A DNA stretch of 64,000 nucleotides from Vandiemenella viatica (Eukaryota > Arthropoda > Insecta > Orthoptera > Morabidae): NCBI GenBank assembly GCA_031002005.1, contig JARYHS010009186.1:187080437-187144436 (forward strand), written 5' to 3'. Under the pieces are notes generated by a model. That model saw nothing but the letters and a program-made list of their open reading frames with translations, did not search any database and was not told the DNA's origin. Shown here piece after piece: positions 33,236-44,815 of the stretch (position 1 is its first letter; each line of letters starts with the position of its first letter). A program made the position numbers and the translations under genes.

Positions 33236-33505
33236 CTGAACGGTCCGATGGCTGAGTGGTGAAGGCGCTTACAGGTATTTTGAAAACTTAGGATCACGGG
33301 TTCAAATACCTATGGGGCCAGGAATGTTTTAAGTGTTCAACCTAATCATGTGAGCTACTCCAGGTAGTTTCATGGTCTGGCTACACATTAAACTGGAGGT
33401 CCAGCCATGACAGAGGCAGATTGTGCGGGAAAAGGCAGCCGTTCACCCCCATTATTCACCCTGGCTTGGGACTACTTTTGATGAGGATTAAAACATCACC
33501 GATTT
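33236..33505 (+). repeat. SINE-4: tRNA-like head with unrelated body
   Basis: The head is GGTCCGATGGCTGAGTGGTG then AAGGCGC, an A box typical of serine/leucine tRNAs, and after a spacer GGATCACGGGTTCAAATACC, a B box. The body (GGGGCCAGGAATGTTTTAAG, GGCTACACATTAAACTGGAG, CACCCTGGCTTGGGACTAC) does not match the other SINE families here. No long poly(A) or target duplication is visible, so ends are approximate. Confidence 0.6.
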
Positions 33506-33659
33506 CTAGAACGTTACTTCTAAGGAATGCTCTGTCTTATCACCAAGAAAAGTATGAAACGGTAGAAAACCACCAAAATTAGTTGCTTTTGGTTAGTTAT
33601 TTGAGGTCATATTTTGTTACTCATAAATCTAAAACATTACGCTCCACAATTGTTTAGCC

Positions 33660-33745
33660 TTTAACAAATTACAAGGGCGCTAATGACCCCACTGTCGACG
33701 CGCCCTAAAGCAACAATAACAACAACAACAACAAACAAATTTACA
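33660..33745 (+). repeat. SINE 3' tail fragment (type c) with (CAA)n
   Basis: AAGGGCGCTAATGACCCCAC, TGTCGACGCGCCCTAAAG and then a run of CAA/TAA units. The same tail ends the SINE at 12968-13205 (GGCGCTAATGATCGCTCTGT). Only the tail is present, as expected of an extremely 5'-truncated insertion. Confidence 0.65.
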
Positions 33746-33980
33746 CTTTTACTGTATCCCAAAAAGATACGCACTTGAAACTGAATATGGGTCACGCATA
33801 ACATTTACACTAAAATCTAAAAGTAAAGAGTTTAAGTTTAAGATGTCTGTATCAGTTTTCCTGAAAAACCAACGCTAGTTGATTGTTGATGTTATCGAAG
33901 TTTCTCTACAGGAAGCTGTTCCTAGTTGTAGTCCAGTTGCTGATATGGAAAGGCCTAATCCGTTTGGTTGTATTCATAAT

Positions 33981-34715
33981 ACAGGGTGAGCCAAAAACAC
34001 CTTACAACTTTGGAATGATATAGAAATTTGTTGAGATAACTTACAGAATTGATAGATGTGTCATTTTGCAGGAAACAACCTCAAGTTTCACATAAGTGTC
34101 AAGTGTCATTTTGGTTAGGTGTGACTACCATTTGTAATACGACAATCATCCCATTGGTAATCAATTTCTTCCCATACTCGTTGCAGCAAATCGGGCGTAA
34201 CTTGTGCAACAGCAGGGCAGAATGGATTTTTCAGATCGACCAAAATGTTCGGTAAGAGCAACCAACATACACACTATCTTTAATGAAACGCCAGAGAAAG
34301 ATATCCAGTGGTGTCAAGTCTGGGGGGTGAGGTGGCCATGTGAGTGGCCCTTCAAGGCCAATTCGCCGAACTGGGAAGTGATTATTAAAGAAACCTCGAA
34401 CTTCCTTGAGGACATGAGATGGTGCACCATCTTGCTGATAGTAAACCATCCCATCTCTGTCATCTTCATCGATCTTGTTGCAGAGTTCGTTTCATGAAAC
34501 CAAAACACACAGCGAGCACGTTGCTCACCACTGAAAGTAGCCATTTTAACTGTGCACTACGCTGGCGCTTCTGGTGCGGATGGTGTATTGATGCACTACG
34601 TGATTCAAGATTGAGGTTGTTTGCTACGAAATGACGCATTTACCGATTCTGTAAGTTATCTCAACATATTTCTATATCATTCCAAAGTTGTAAAGTTCTT
34701 TTTTACTCAACCTGT
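33981..34715 (-). mobile_element. Deleted Tc1/mariner-like element with about 105-bp inverted repeats
   Basis: The left end (ACAGGGTGAGCCAAAAACAC, then TTACAACTTTGGAATGATAT and so on to about 34085) and the complement of the right end (from ACAGGTTGAGTAAAAAAG) agree over roughly 105 bases with scattered mismatches. Between them, on the minus strand, lie only the start and the end of a transposase gene. It is a 735-bp deletion derivative. The flanks (AT on both sides) do not give a clear TA duplication. Confidence 0.85.
34231..34544 (-). pseudogene. Transposase: N-terminus joined to C-terminal catalytic segment
   Basis: From Met at 34544 the frame reads MATFSGEQRARCVFWFHETN, like the helix-turn-helix start (DUF4817-type) of a common insect transposase. 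It then passes a deletion junction near 34460. In another phase from 34449 down to 34231 the family continues: VYYQQDGAPSHVLKEVRGFF, then RIGLEGPLTWPPHPPDLTPL, then DIFLWRFIKDSVY. The QQDGAP..H and PPDLTPLD..LW blocks carry the later catalytic acidic residues. The middle of the protein, with the first catalytic Asp, is absent and the two parts are out of phase, so no active enzyme is made. Confidence 0.8.
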
Positions 34716-35860
34716 ATTTTATAAGAACTTGCTATTAGTACGAGACCTTACGAGGATAGGGACTACGGTCGAAAGGTTGTGAGGATTCAGATATAAGACA
34801 TTTCTGAATGTCAGTGCTGAGCGTTGCCGCTCACACACCGAGCTTGGTCCGTTGTGTCTTTGGGACCGGTAGCGTGTTGGGAGTAGTCAGGGCAGAGATT
34901 GTAGGCTTTTGGATGGAACGCATACTGATACCATTACGACTGTTCTGCCGTTTTGCTCTTAACTGATTATTGACTAGATTATAAAGATCACTGTCCATAA
35001 AACTCCATAGCCTCCTTAAATCCTCTCGCCTAGGCTGGTATTCAGCTTCGTCGCTTGGCTCAGGTCAACACATGGGATTTGTTATGTATTACACTGTAAT
35101 ACATCGTATCGTCTACCCAATGTGCTACTTATGTTTGACAGAATCTTAGTTTCTAACTTATTCCAAACATTTTCTTTACGTTCTTAACAAATATTCTGAC
35201 ACAGAGAAGAGCAATGGATTACTTCCTACTTTAATTCGCATTATTAGGAAAACAGATCTAAATTTATAAAGAGATTTATTTTGAACCAATATTAAAAGAA
35301 TACTTTCATAATTTTCATAATTCCATGACTGTAATAAAATTCTATCGTTTTAACACTGTAGATTAACCAGTGGCTTCATCTACAGAGCTTCTTTCATTCT
35401 TGTTTTACCCTTCTTATTCGTCGACTAGCATTATTTCTGTCAAGATACATTAGCTTTATTTGTTCAGTATGTCAATTTTCTTGCTCTAATGTCAGTACAG
35501 ACATCGCGTAGCAAACATTTTGCGTGATTACTGCCGATCATTACATGTCCAGTATCGTATCTTAACGATGTTCAAACAGATGGTGAAAGTACGTGATTTC
35601 CTTATCTGTAGCACAGCTGTCACTCTTAACTCGTCGACACGTGATGCGTTTATATCACTTTCGGAAGCTAAATTCTGACGATGTCGGCTACACTATATAC
35701 TTCATGAATCTTTTTAAACTCGTCTATATTGTAATGACATAGGTTGAGCCTACATTGATTTAACAAGTGCAGACACGAGAGCACGTAGTCACTAATACGG
35801 GTATTACAACTTGAGTCTGTAAGCTCCTATATCTGCACAGAGCTGATCTTATAAATGCCT
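34716..35860. other. Unassigned spacer
   Basis: A CpG-bearing stretch at 34810-34880 (GAGCGTTGCCGCTCACACAC) forms a small hairpin. Nothing else recognised. Confidence 0.35.
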
Positions 35861-35864
35861 TATA

Positions 35865-36175
35865 CACTCCACTCTTCAGCTGCCTCCTATCTATAAATGA
35901 CTCTCAACTTAGCTCCTTACATTTATTACTTATTGCGTTCTGCGGGAATTTACACAAACATGTCTAACTGATCTTCTTTGCGCCCACTCCAATTACTTTA
36001 TTTGATCCCCGTAATGAGGTTTCCACATTCAAGCAATGGTGTGATCAAATTTTCTCTCCCAGTTCCATGACTTCTGTGGTACATCCTTTCATCAACCTCT
36101 GCAGTAAATGCTGCATTCTGAAAACCTCCCTACCATCCGCCCTTTATACTTTGTATTCAAAAAGCAATTCTTCCT
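35865..36175 (-). pseudogene. LINE-A fragment, copy 3
   Basis: Collinear with 31120-31430: CTTATACACTCCACTCTTCA, then CATTCAAGCAATGG, ATGACTTCTGTGGTACAT and CTGCAGTAAATGCTGCATTC match the minus-strand LINE-A sequence with frequent small gaps. No frame is preserved. Sequence to 36380 (including GGTCCAACCTTCGGGTTGTG) is not part of the visible match. Confidence 0.7.
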
Positions 36176-39100
36176 CCATTTTACAATCGTACAAAATGTA
36201 CGAGAGAATTTTAAAAAGTTGTTTTAACTTATGAGTTAAGCCAGGAAGTTCTGTGATTCGGATTCCACGTTAAACTGTAGATCTCAGAGGAAAGGAACTG
36301 GCCGTCCTACCTCTAAGACAAGTATGCTTAGTATGCCTCCTTCGGTAAGGTCCAACCTTCGGGTTGTGGACTATTTTTTGATAAAACAAGGGTAATACAG
36401 TGATTAAACAAGGGTAATATAGTGATTTTTTTTCCCCACAACAGCTTAATTTTTTATTTTGTATGTATGTGAATGTAGAAAGGTGTCTTCAGACCCGTTA
36501 ATAAGATTTGTGTTAAGAAAAATTAGTTTTAACTTTTTTTTCGAACGATGTAGAACTTTCGGCAGTGAAGAAATGCCGTTTCTTACCTTGTGTCTGCACG
36601 TACGAGTTCTACCTGCAGTTCCTTCGATGTTGGAAGCATTTTGAATATCCTGTTTCTGAATGAATTAAAGATGGGCCGTCGAGTTACGTTGAGAGAGAGA
36701 TCAGGTTCTTCATCCCGAATAACAGCCATGGCAAAAGAATAAGGATTCCAATGAACCTGAGTAATAAAGTGCTCAGCCAATACAATCTGGAACAGAATGC
36801 TTTGGTTCCGTCGTTTTGCGGCAAACTTAGTTGTGTATTTACTATACTCGTATTCATTCACCTTAGGCACCAGGTTCCTCTACTGCTCCGACGAAGGATA
36901 TCTTGCGTCCTTCACTGGCTGCTGCTGGAAAAAAATATCGAGTTCTCATGTTTATGTGATTAGACATCATACAATCTTGGGGTCTAGTCAACAATTTGGT
37001 GAGATTGGGAGAGACCTTGAGACCTTAAGGCACTTGCTGGTGCGTGTCCAAATTTTGTCGCCGGGCTATGTTATTCCACTTTCTAGTTTGTTTTCCTTAA
37101 AAATAATAGCAGATTATATGGGGTGTACCCAATTTCCGGCACAGAAACTATATTTTTGCAAGCGGAATAACATAAAAGACATCAACATGAAGTTAACCCC
37201 TATCCAAGTAACTGGAGATTCTCACTTTCCTCCTGTCCCATAGACGGTCTTACACTGGCTTAAACTGGCTTATATGATCTTAGGCACCACAGTCAATTAA
37301 CGACCTACCAAAAAAAAAAATTGTTGCTTGGTTGGTTTAGTATCTGATTTTGGCTTGGGAATGCTTGTTTCACTCTACCGTCGGACCTCCATTGACGTAT
37401 ACTTGTCTACTGTATCAGGTGGTGAATGATTTAAGACATTAGCATTCCATTTCAAAACAATAGTGTAATTTGGAACTCAGTTGAGCTTCGGAGAATTGTG
37501 ACGTGCTGTGCGTGGTTGGTTATGGTTTTGTCAATCTCTCAAGTACACTTAAAAGAAACTCCGCTTTACCTGGAGGTGTAGCCATGAATATTTGTTGTTG
37601 ATGATGGCTTTTACAGAGCTTTAAAAGAGTTTGGCAGTATAATCAGTGCTACAAAGAAGAATGATAGTAATTTGTCCTAAGCTGTTAAGAGAAACAGACA
37701 TTTTCCGCCAACTATCTTTGAATCGATTAATTTTCAGCTGCATTTAGCCACTAATAAGATATTTCAGAAAGTTAACTGATATAATCTTTTTGCTTTTTAT
37801 TGCTGGATTTAAATGTGTTTTTGATTTCCCATTTTAATTCCCAACTCGTGAACGAATCCATCCTTCATAAAATATTCTAATTTCTGAACTATTGTGCCCG
37901 AGTTTTTATGTGTCAGTTGTATTTTTGCAGCTATTATTATTTACGATCATTCGGCGTCTGTCATTGCTCTACCGAGTTTGAGTGCTCATTGTTTTTAACA
38001 AGAAGTATACTGCGCGACATTGACGTAATTACTACTCTACGATGATCGATAGTGCTAACACCAAATTTTAAAACGTGTTCTCCAATGCACTCTGTTAAAA
38101 GCAAGTTATAGAAAAAAATTCCAAGCCATATTTGTTTTTAACCTAAAGGTTCCAGGAAAAGAAGTTCATACATTTTTTGTCCTCTAAAAAGAAGATGAAA
38201 AATGGTCTAATATTAGATACAACAATATAGCGCACCGAAGGAAAGTAAGATATCTGTACGAGTAAATTTTGATTTTAGAAACTAGCTTTTCTGCTAGAAA
38301 TAACACAGGGAATAATTCACTGTGATACAACTTCGTTCATAAGATTTTAATAATGAGTGATATCGGTAAGCAGAAAAATGAATTACTACACATGCGGAAA
38401 GTTAAATGTTGTATATGATAACAGCAGAAAGGGATAATTAGAAGGGCAATATGTAAGCGGCTCTCAGGGAAGTCAGCATGGATCATTTATGTTTAAAACG
38501 TAAATATGCTGCATACTCTTAATGCATTACAAAAGATGTTTATACCATTATCACGTTTCATTCATTCACTTGCCTCTTTCTCTGCCTGACGCAAAACAAA
38601 CCGTGCGCTTATTATTTTTCTCAAGTTTTTTCGTCATTGTGGTTCATCACATGCACACGATTGAAAACAGTACTTCGTCTATGAACTGTGCCACTACATA
38701 TTAAAAAATCTGGTCTGCCATTTATTTCATCACGTTAAGCGCACTGAGCTATTAAAATGTAGTTCATCTTTAGGAGGATCAGTATCTGCTGAAAGATTGT
38801 ACCAGGATTATTTGAACGTACCCAGCTATTTCGGTTAAGCTCCTTTGATAAGGCGGTTGCAAGGGATTTGCTTTGATGTTTTCTGAGCCTCAATGGAAGT
38901 GTTAAGAAGCGACGGATTATGTCAGAAATAGCAACGATAGAAACAAGAGGCTTAGCCATTAATGGTCTGAACTCCTTCGATAAGTAACTCACAACTTAAG
39001 CATCTATCTACAGATGGGATTTCCGCTGCCTCTGACAGGTGAGTGACCTCTGATTTCTCTGTAACTATCGCAATTCATGTTTTATTGTGATAGTAATATT

Positions 39101-39471
39101 TAAGCCTGAAATCAGTGCCCTTTCCTGTGACTTAGAATTTCGCCAAATGGGCACATAACTCGACATACATTTCTTACCCTATTTTACCTGATACTTTATT
39201 TAAATAGAGATAATTTCATCACATTCCAAAAGGAATGACGTTACTGTATTCCATAATTGGATGTTCTATAATTTTGTAGACTTTGTTTCTGCTTTCGGTG
39301 AAATTTGTAAAATACATTCATTATTCTACATTTTTAATAAAAAAATGCACACTCGACTTGTATATTATTCTTCTGTCTTGGTTTACATTTTTCTGATTAA
39401 TAATAAAATTCATAGACACAGTCAGTTGTTTTCTCAAATCTGCACACCATCTGCTAAAGCGAATGCAGAAC
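36176..39471. other. Unassigned spacer, 3.3 kb
   Basis: Overlapping frames at 36583-36870 (minus, 95 codons) and 36797-37243 (plus, 148 codons) are the longest here. The plus frame is Cys/Phe/Tyr-rich and has no domain I recognise; the minus one is more ordinary in composition but also unidentified. A-run at 37310-37320. Nothing else stands out. Confidence 0.3.
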
Positions 39472-39640
39472 TCAGCATGGCGGGTGAGCAGTCAAGTGTA
39501 TGGAAGAACACGGTTTCATCCCCGTCCAGTCAAGATTTCAGGTTTCTGTGATTTCTCTAAATCGCTCCAGAAGATTTCAGAAAGGCCATGATGATTTCCT
39601 TCCTTGTTGACAGTCCCCTACAGGGTCAAGTTAACTCGTA
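39472..39640 (+). repeat. Decayed tRNA-derived SINE
   Basis: The head is CAGCATGGCGGGTGAGCAGT with a B-box remnant GTTTCATCCCCGTCCAG. The body has GATTTCAGGTTTCTGTGATT, CTAAATCGCTCCAGAAG and GAAAGGCCATGATGATTTCC. The order equals the main SINE family but identity is low. Confidence 0.6.
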
Positions 39641-41484
39641 GACGAAATATGAAGCTCCAGTGGAGAAATCGAATAATTTATATAAATTATATCTTGTTGC
39701 ATGTGTCCTGTCTTCACAGCAATCTGTCCAGTATTATGTTAAATGTCCAGTCCTGACTGTAATATTATCACTAAAATAATTTGCCAACTCGTAAACATAA
39801 GTTTTGTTTTCATTCACCCTCCATCACTGTTGGCAGGAGGGGAGGGGAAATAGGAATAATGACCCCTTATGGCTTAGGAACGAAGTGGTTAGGTAGCAAG
39901 TGACAAGTTATTTATTTTTTTCCAAACTTATGCTGTTTCTTACTACTTTTTTACGAAAGTTCTAGCAGATAGATAAACATACGGTAGGTGGTGAAGTAAA
40001 TATAAAGGTAAATATAAAGTGGAGGGATTAAAGTAAAAGACCGGGAGTGATTGAGTAATGGAATGTGTGATTGTATATTACGGCCAAGCGTTGCGTCGTA
40101 AGCAAGAGCGAGTAAGTAATATTTTAAAAAGCAATAGAAAACGTGAATAAAACTAACAGAAGCTTCTGTGCTGCGGATTAAAAGATTAGGCTCTTGCTGG
40201 TGTTATCTCATTTCTGCTCCGATATTGAGTTTGTATCCTCACGTGTTTCTTTTTTATCGAACGTGTTTAGATGACAAATTGCGAAAATTTTTGAGTTGAG
40301 ACTTATTTTTGGAATAATCCTTTTCATCCTACCAGTACGATTTAAACGCAGCCAGTTATTTGAATGGAAATAAGTGGATGATTTAATCTTCTAAGTCTTT
40401 ATTCTAATAATATCATCACGGATATTTTGGATGACGCTGTAAGGCTATTTCGGGAATTCCTGTGAGAAACCTCATACTGTCTTTGAAGTTCCAACTTCTG
40501 AGCAGGCTAATACTATAGTCAATTAAACGTCATGAAGTAACCCTTGTTTCAGGTAGTGGATCGAATATACCACATTGTTTTATGTAGCAGAAAGTGATTT
40601 ACTGTTACATTTTTTCAGTCACCAATCACATTTCTTTGAAATAATTCAGTGTAGATTTAGATTTCTTAGCGAAAGAAATTCCCTGATATCACGTGGTGAA
40701 CTATCTCGTGTTGATCAGTTCTAACCCAAGAGATGCAGTAGATTGTTTCTAACGAACCATAAACGACGGTATACTACGTTTCACTGTGGTTGGTAGATGG
40801 ACCGCACTTAGTTCATATAATGAAGCGTTGGAGTTTGTTTTGACTTGATTTTCTGTGTTCAGTACTATTTTTTATCATTTCTTACCAGTAAAACTCCAAT
40901 TCCTTTCATCTGTGCTATTGGCCACTAAATTCAGTATTCAACCTTTTTTTTTCCGGAATAACCCTTTTGTATTTCTCGCAGTATAATCCGCAATCATCGT
41001 CTCTTGTGTTTGAAAGGCTATTTCATTAATTTCTCTCCTTCCCAACTAGGTTAGGAAAATGAACGTTCTGTACGATTTCAACCAAATTCAATTTTCAGCA
41101 TAATATTAGGACTTCAAATTTTGTTTCTGCACAGGGAATATCTAGTATCAGCTTTCGACCTGCAGTACTGTGTTAGTATGTAGCTGATAATGAAAGGTCC
41201 TGTTTTTAAAGACTTCTGCTTCCACTGAACATCTTTATTTTATTTTATTTTTTCTCCGCTTTTATTTCATCTACATATATAAAATCCGTGGGTTGTTCGT
41301 GCTCTGCGAGTAATGATGCACCATTACCTGCTTCCTAGAGCTACCGGAACTTCATTAAAACCCCGTTAGCTGTAACTCTTCAAAGGTCCTGTAGAGGCTC
41401 CACAATACCGGTTCGAGGACACAATTATTCCCCAATGCACCTCACCGCCAATATGTTCCGATTGTGTCGTTTGCCACCGAAACC
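39641..41484. other. Unassigned spacer
   Basis: A short duplication (GTAAATATAAAGGTAAATATAAAG) occurs near 39997. No gene recognised. Confidence 0.35.
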
Positions 41485-41487
41485 TTA

Positions 41488-41828
41488 GGGAGCGTGCACA
41501 AACTACCTGGCTCGGTCCAGGGAGGGGAGGGGAGGAGGGGAGGTTGGCTGGAAGTCTACGCTGGGCTACGTGGGGGAGAGGGGGGTCTCCGAGCCAGGTC
41601 ACGTAGCTTTCCTTTCACAACATTTTCACTGTTAAAATGAGTAACAGAACTCACAACAGCATGAGAATATTTATTTCCCTCAGTTAATAATCTCCGTATG
41701 TAATTTACAATTTCCTGACAAGAGAAAACAGTACAAAATGTCTTCTGGAATCAAAAAAGAAAAAAGCTACGGGGGAGGGGGGGGTCACAGGAGGCCAAAA
41801 TTGAGCTACGTGGTTTATGCACGCTCCC
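41488..41828 (+). mobile_element. PIF/Harbinger-like MITE, copy 3 (341 bp)
   Basis: Flanked exactly by TTA (41485-41487 and 41829-41831). The ends are GGGAGCGTGCACAAACTACC and the complement of TTTATGCACGCTCCC. Same internal order as copy 1 (CTCGGTCCAGG, GGCTGGAAG, CTACGCTGGGCTACGTGG, CGAGCCAGGTCACGTAGC, then GACAAGAGAAAACAGTACAA). It lacks about 50 bases of copy 1 near the right G-run, where the second CTACGTG block is missing. Confidence 0.88.
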
Positions 41829-41831
41829 TTA

Positions 41832-43684
41832 TCTGTGAAGAAGCGGGATATGAGTAAGATACATGCAAGAGAAATGTGATTTCTTAGAAGCAGAGTGTTA
41901 GTGAACATCATCGGCATTATCCCTGGAGGTTATCCCTGTTATCTATCCAGGCCCCATGCAAACTTTGGCAGAATATATTCAATTAGCGAAGTTTTATTTT
42001 CCAAATGGTATTAATTACCGGTTTTCGGTCGAAATGTTCGTGCTGCTTTATACATATTTCCAAGAATTAAAAAAAAAAGGTAATGTTATAAGAGGAGATA
42101 TTCATGGTTTTAACCCTTACGTCAATGTGATAAATATTAATTTCATGTTCCTTTCGATCATAAAGTAGGCTTTATACAAATAAGTTATCTGTTTATTATT
42201 TATAACACTTTTACGATAGATACCATTTCGTTGTGTGTTCTAATTTTTTTTCCTATATCTGTTTCCTGCGATGATTCCGCGCTTTATTACGTTGTTTTGC
42301 ATGATAGATTTGCTTTTTCTTCATTTCGTTCACAGTGAAGCAAACGAGGTCTATAAATATAAGAAAATGTAGCTACTTAGTTCCTCAAAGCTAAAACAAT
42401 GTGCTAGAAGCCGTAAGTATTATTTTAATCAACCCGTTTTAATTAATTAAATCGTGTAGTAAAGCTTGAAGGATTAACATATGTGGGTGTCTGCGTAGTT
42501 GTTTACCATAATAGAAGGCTGAAAAGTAAATAAATATGTTAAACAGCTCCGCAATACTTCGTGAGTCAAATGTACTGTTTATTTAACCGGTAAGAGATGT
42601 CTAAGGGCAATTTTATGATTCGTTTCTAGCAGGTTCAATCACAGATAAATGCACATCTGTTGTACTGAGCGTTAAATGCGTATAGTTTCCAACTAGAACC
42701 TGGTACTTGACATAGGTTGTTGTCTGATGAAGGAAGATTTTAAGCAATGTGCCAGTAAATGTGTTAATTATTGATGCATATCAAACTTTAATGTGTGGAC
42801 TATCTTTCACGAAATTAACAGTTAGTTAATCGAAGGTTAGGTGCACTGCGGCCGTTGGTTCAGTTTTTGGAAGCTATTTATAGACTTTCATATTTTCGGA
42901 AATTTTCATACGTTTGTTTACAATTTCTAACTAGAACCAAGTACTAACAATTATAATCTGTATCAGATAACACCAGATAATTCGGACAGTTACTCCATAA
43001 CTGACTACTTGTCATTTTGTATCACCGGTTTAATTTCTTATCAAGACATTCACATTACTGGAAGATGACTTCAATATCCTCAAGTCACGTCACTTTAGAC
43101 AAATAGCTCATTTCATCGCCACCAGTGAAGAAACCATCATAATTACATTGCCTGTGGATTCCTCTTTGGTATTAGCTAATTACTTCACGGTAATATAAAA
43201 TTTAAATAGTAAAGTTAGTACACAAAACATGTTTTTACCTATGTTCAACACTTCAAAATCTCTGCCGCTACCAAACCTGAAATTCTTAATTCAACTGAGT
43301 ACGAAAAACGGATACGTTTCTTGGAATCGTGACATGAACACATGAATTAAAACCTTTATCAGGTGACTCAATCGATAAAACTGAAAGTCGTTAGATATGC
43401 GTACATCACCAGAGAGTGGTAGCGGTAAAAGTATATTTCTGCCAAATCTCGTGAAAAATTGTTGTATCTTGCAATATCTGTTCAAGGAAAGTCTTGAAAA
43501 AATTCGTGAATAAACTATTTCTGAATAGAAATACACACACTACACTAAGATCAGATAAAAATCCTACATCTGAGTACCTGAATTTAAAGCCTTTAAGTTC
43601 TTATGCTTGGTATTCGAGTTGTGACTATCACGAAAATCTGTTACAGGTAGTGTATAAACATGTATCACAACAATACAAACTGAA
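41832..43684. other. Unassigned AT-rich spacer
   Basis: No gene or repeat recognised in this 1.85 kb. Confidence 0.4.
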
Positions 43685-43830
43685 TTAGCGGCAATCACTC
43701 CAGGCTAATGCTGGGATGGTTCCTAAGGAAGAACATGGCCGAATTCCTTTCCGTTACCTGCCCTCAATCCTCTGCCGGCTCTAATAACCTCTACGTTGAT
43801 GAGAATTTAAATTCTAACAAAAAATAGTGG
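43685..43830 (+). repeat. 5'-truncated tRNA-derived SINE
   Basis: Starts within the body at GGCAATCACTCCAGGCTAAT and runs through GCTGGGATGGTTCCTAAGGA, CATGGCCGAATTCCTTTCCG and CTAATAACCTCTACGTTGAT. The head is missing. Confidence 0.7.
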
Positions 43831-44398
43831 ATAATCTGATGTAACAGATTTCTGTGATAGGTGGAAATACCATGTTGCCCAACCGCCAAATCTGAACGTC
43901 AAAATATACGCATATACAAAACGCAAAGTGTGGATGTTTGTTTATTTCGCATACAAATACTCACAGTTCCATTAATTTTGATCAAATTTCGCCAAGTCGA
44001 TTTTCTCAACCAAGCGGGTAGCACTGTCCAACTGACAGCTTGATTACTAACATCCTTCACCGTCTTCCAAGCGCCTCGCATATGAAAATTTTGTTTTACG
44101 CATCTCTATGCCAGGAGCAAAATTGGTGGGTAGCAGCTTTTTAAGGACCTACGACACACATATATCTGTGTATTAGCATTTTAGTGCGCCATAATTAAAG
44201 GCGCTCAGCTGGCCTGAAATAAGTACAGCACGTGGAATGCAAAAAGCTTTAGATGCTGTCTACCTATGTTTGATCATTCGCTTTTGTCCAGACATTACGC
44301 AAAAACTACAGAACCAATTTTGATAGCGCTTTCACAGTTTGAAAGCTTATTGTCTAGCTTAAAATCTATGTAATGACACTACGTGAGCGGGGAAGAAG
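43831..44398. other. Spacer with a LINE-tail-like piece
   Basis: At 44280-44375 the run CATTACGCAAAAACTACAGA, ACCAATTTTGATAGCG and TTTCACAGTTTGAAAGCTTA resembles the 3' regions of RTE-like LINEs and the short piece at 11380-11440 (TTTCACAGTTTGAAACTTTA). Too short for a firm call. Confidence 0.35.
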
Positions 44399-44401
44399 TA
44401 A

Positions 44402-44812
44402 GAGAGCGTGCACAAACCACGTAGCTTCATTTTAATCTCCTGTGAACCCTCCTCCTCCCCCCCCACGTAGCCATACGTGGCTTTTGCCTATACCCTCCCC
44501 CTCCCCCATCCCACGTAGCACGTAGCACGTAGCTTTTTTCCCTTTTGATTCCAGAAGACTTTTTGTACTGTTTTCTCTTGTCAGACTATTGTAAATTACA
44601 TACGGAGATAATTAACTGATGGAAGTAAAGTAAATATTAACACGCTGTTGTGTGTATGGTTCCTCATTTTAACTGTGAAAAATGTTATGAAAGGAAAGCT
44701 ACGTGGCCTGGCTCGGAACCCCCCCTCCCCCCATGTATCCCAGCGTAGCCTTCCAGCTAACCCCCCCCCCCCCCCCCCCCTGGACCGAGCCACGTAGTTT
44801 GTGCACGCTCCC
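44402..44812 (-). mobile_element. PIF/Harbinger-like MITE, copy 4 (411 bp)
   Basis: The ends are GAGAGCGTGCACAAACCACG and the complement of TTTGTGCACGCTCCC. Flanks are TAA on the left (44399-44401) and TTA on the right (44813-44815), one base different from a perfect 3-bp duplication. The internal order is that of copy 2 (reverse of copies 1 and 3). It has a 22-base C run at 44759-44780 and a triplicated CACGTAGCACGTAGCACGTA near 44512. Confidence 0.87.
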
Positions 44813-44815
44813 TTA

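Noticed and set aside
36797..37243. 148-codon plus frame
   Set aside because: Cys/Phe/Tyr-rich low-complexity composition without domain, overlapped by other frames; no support for a gene.
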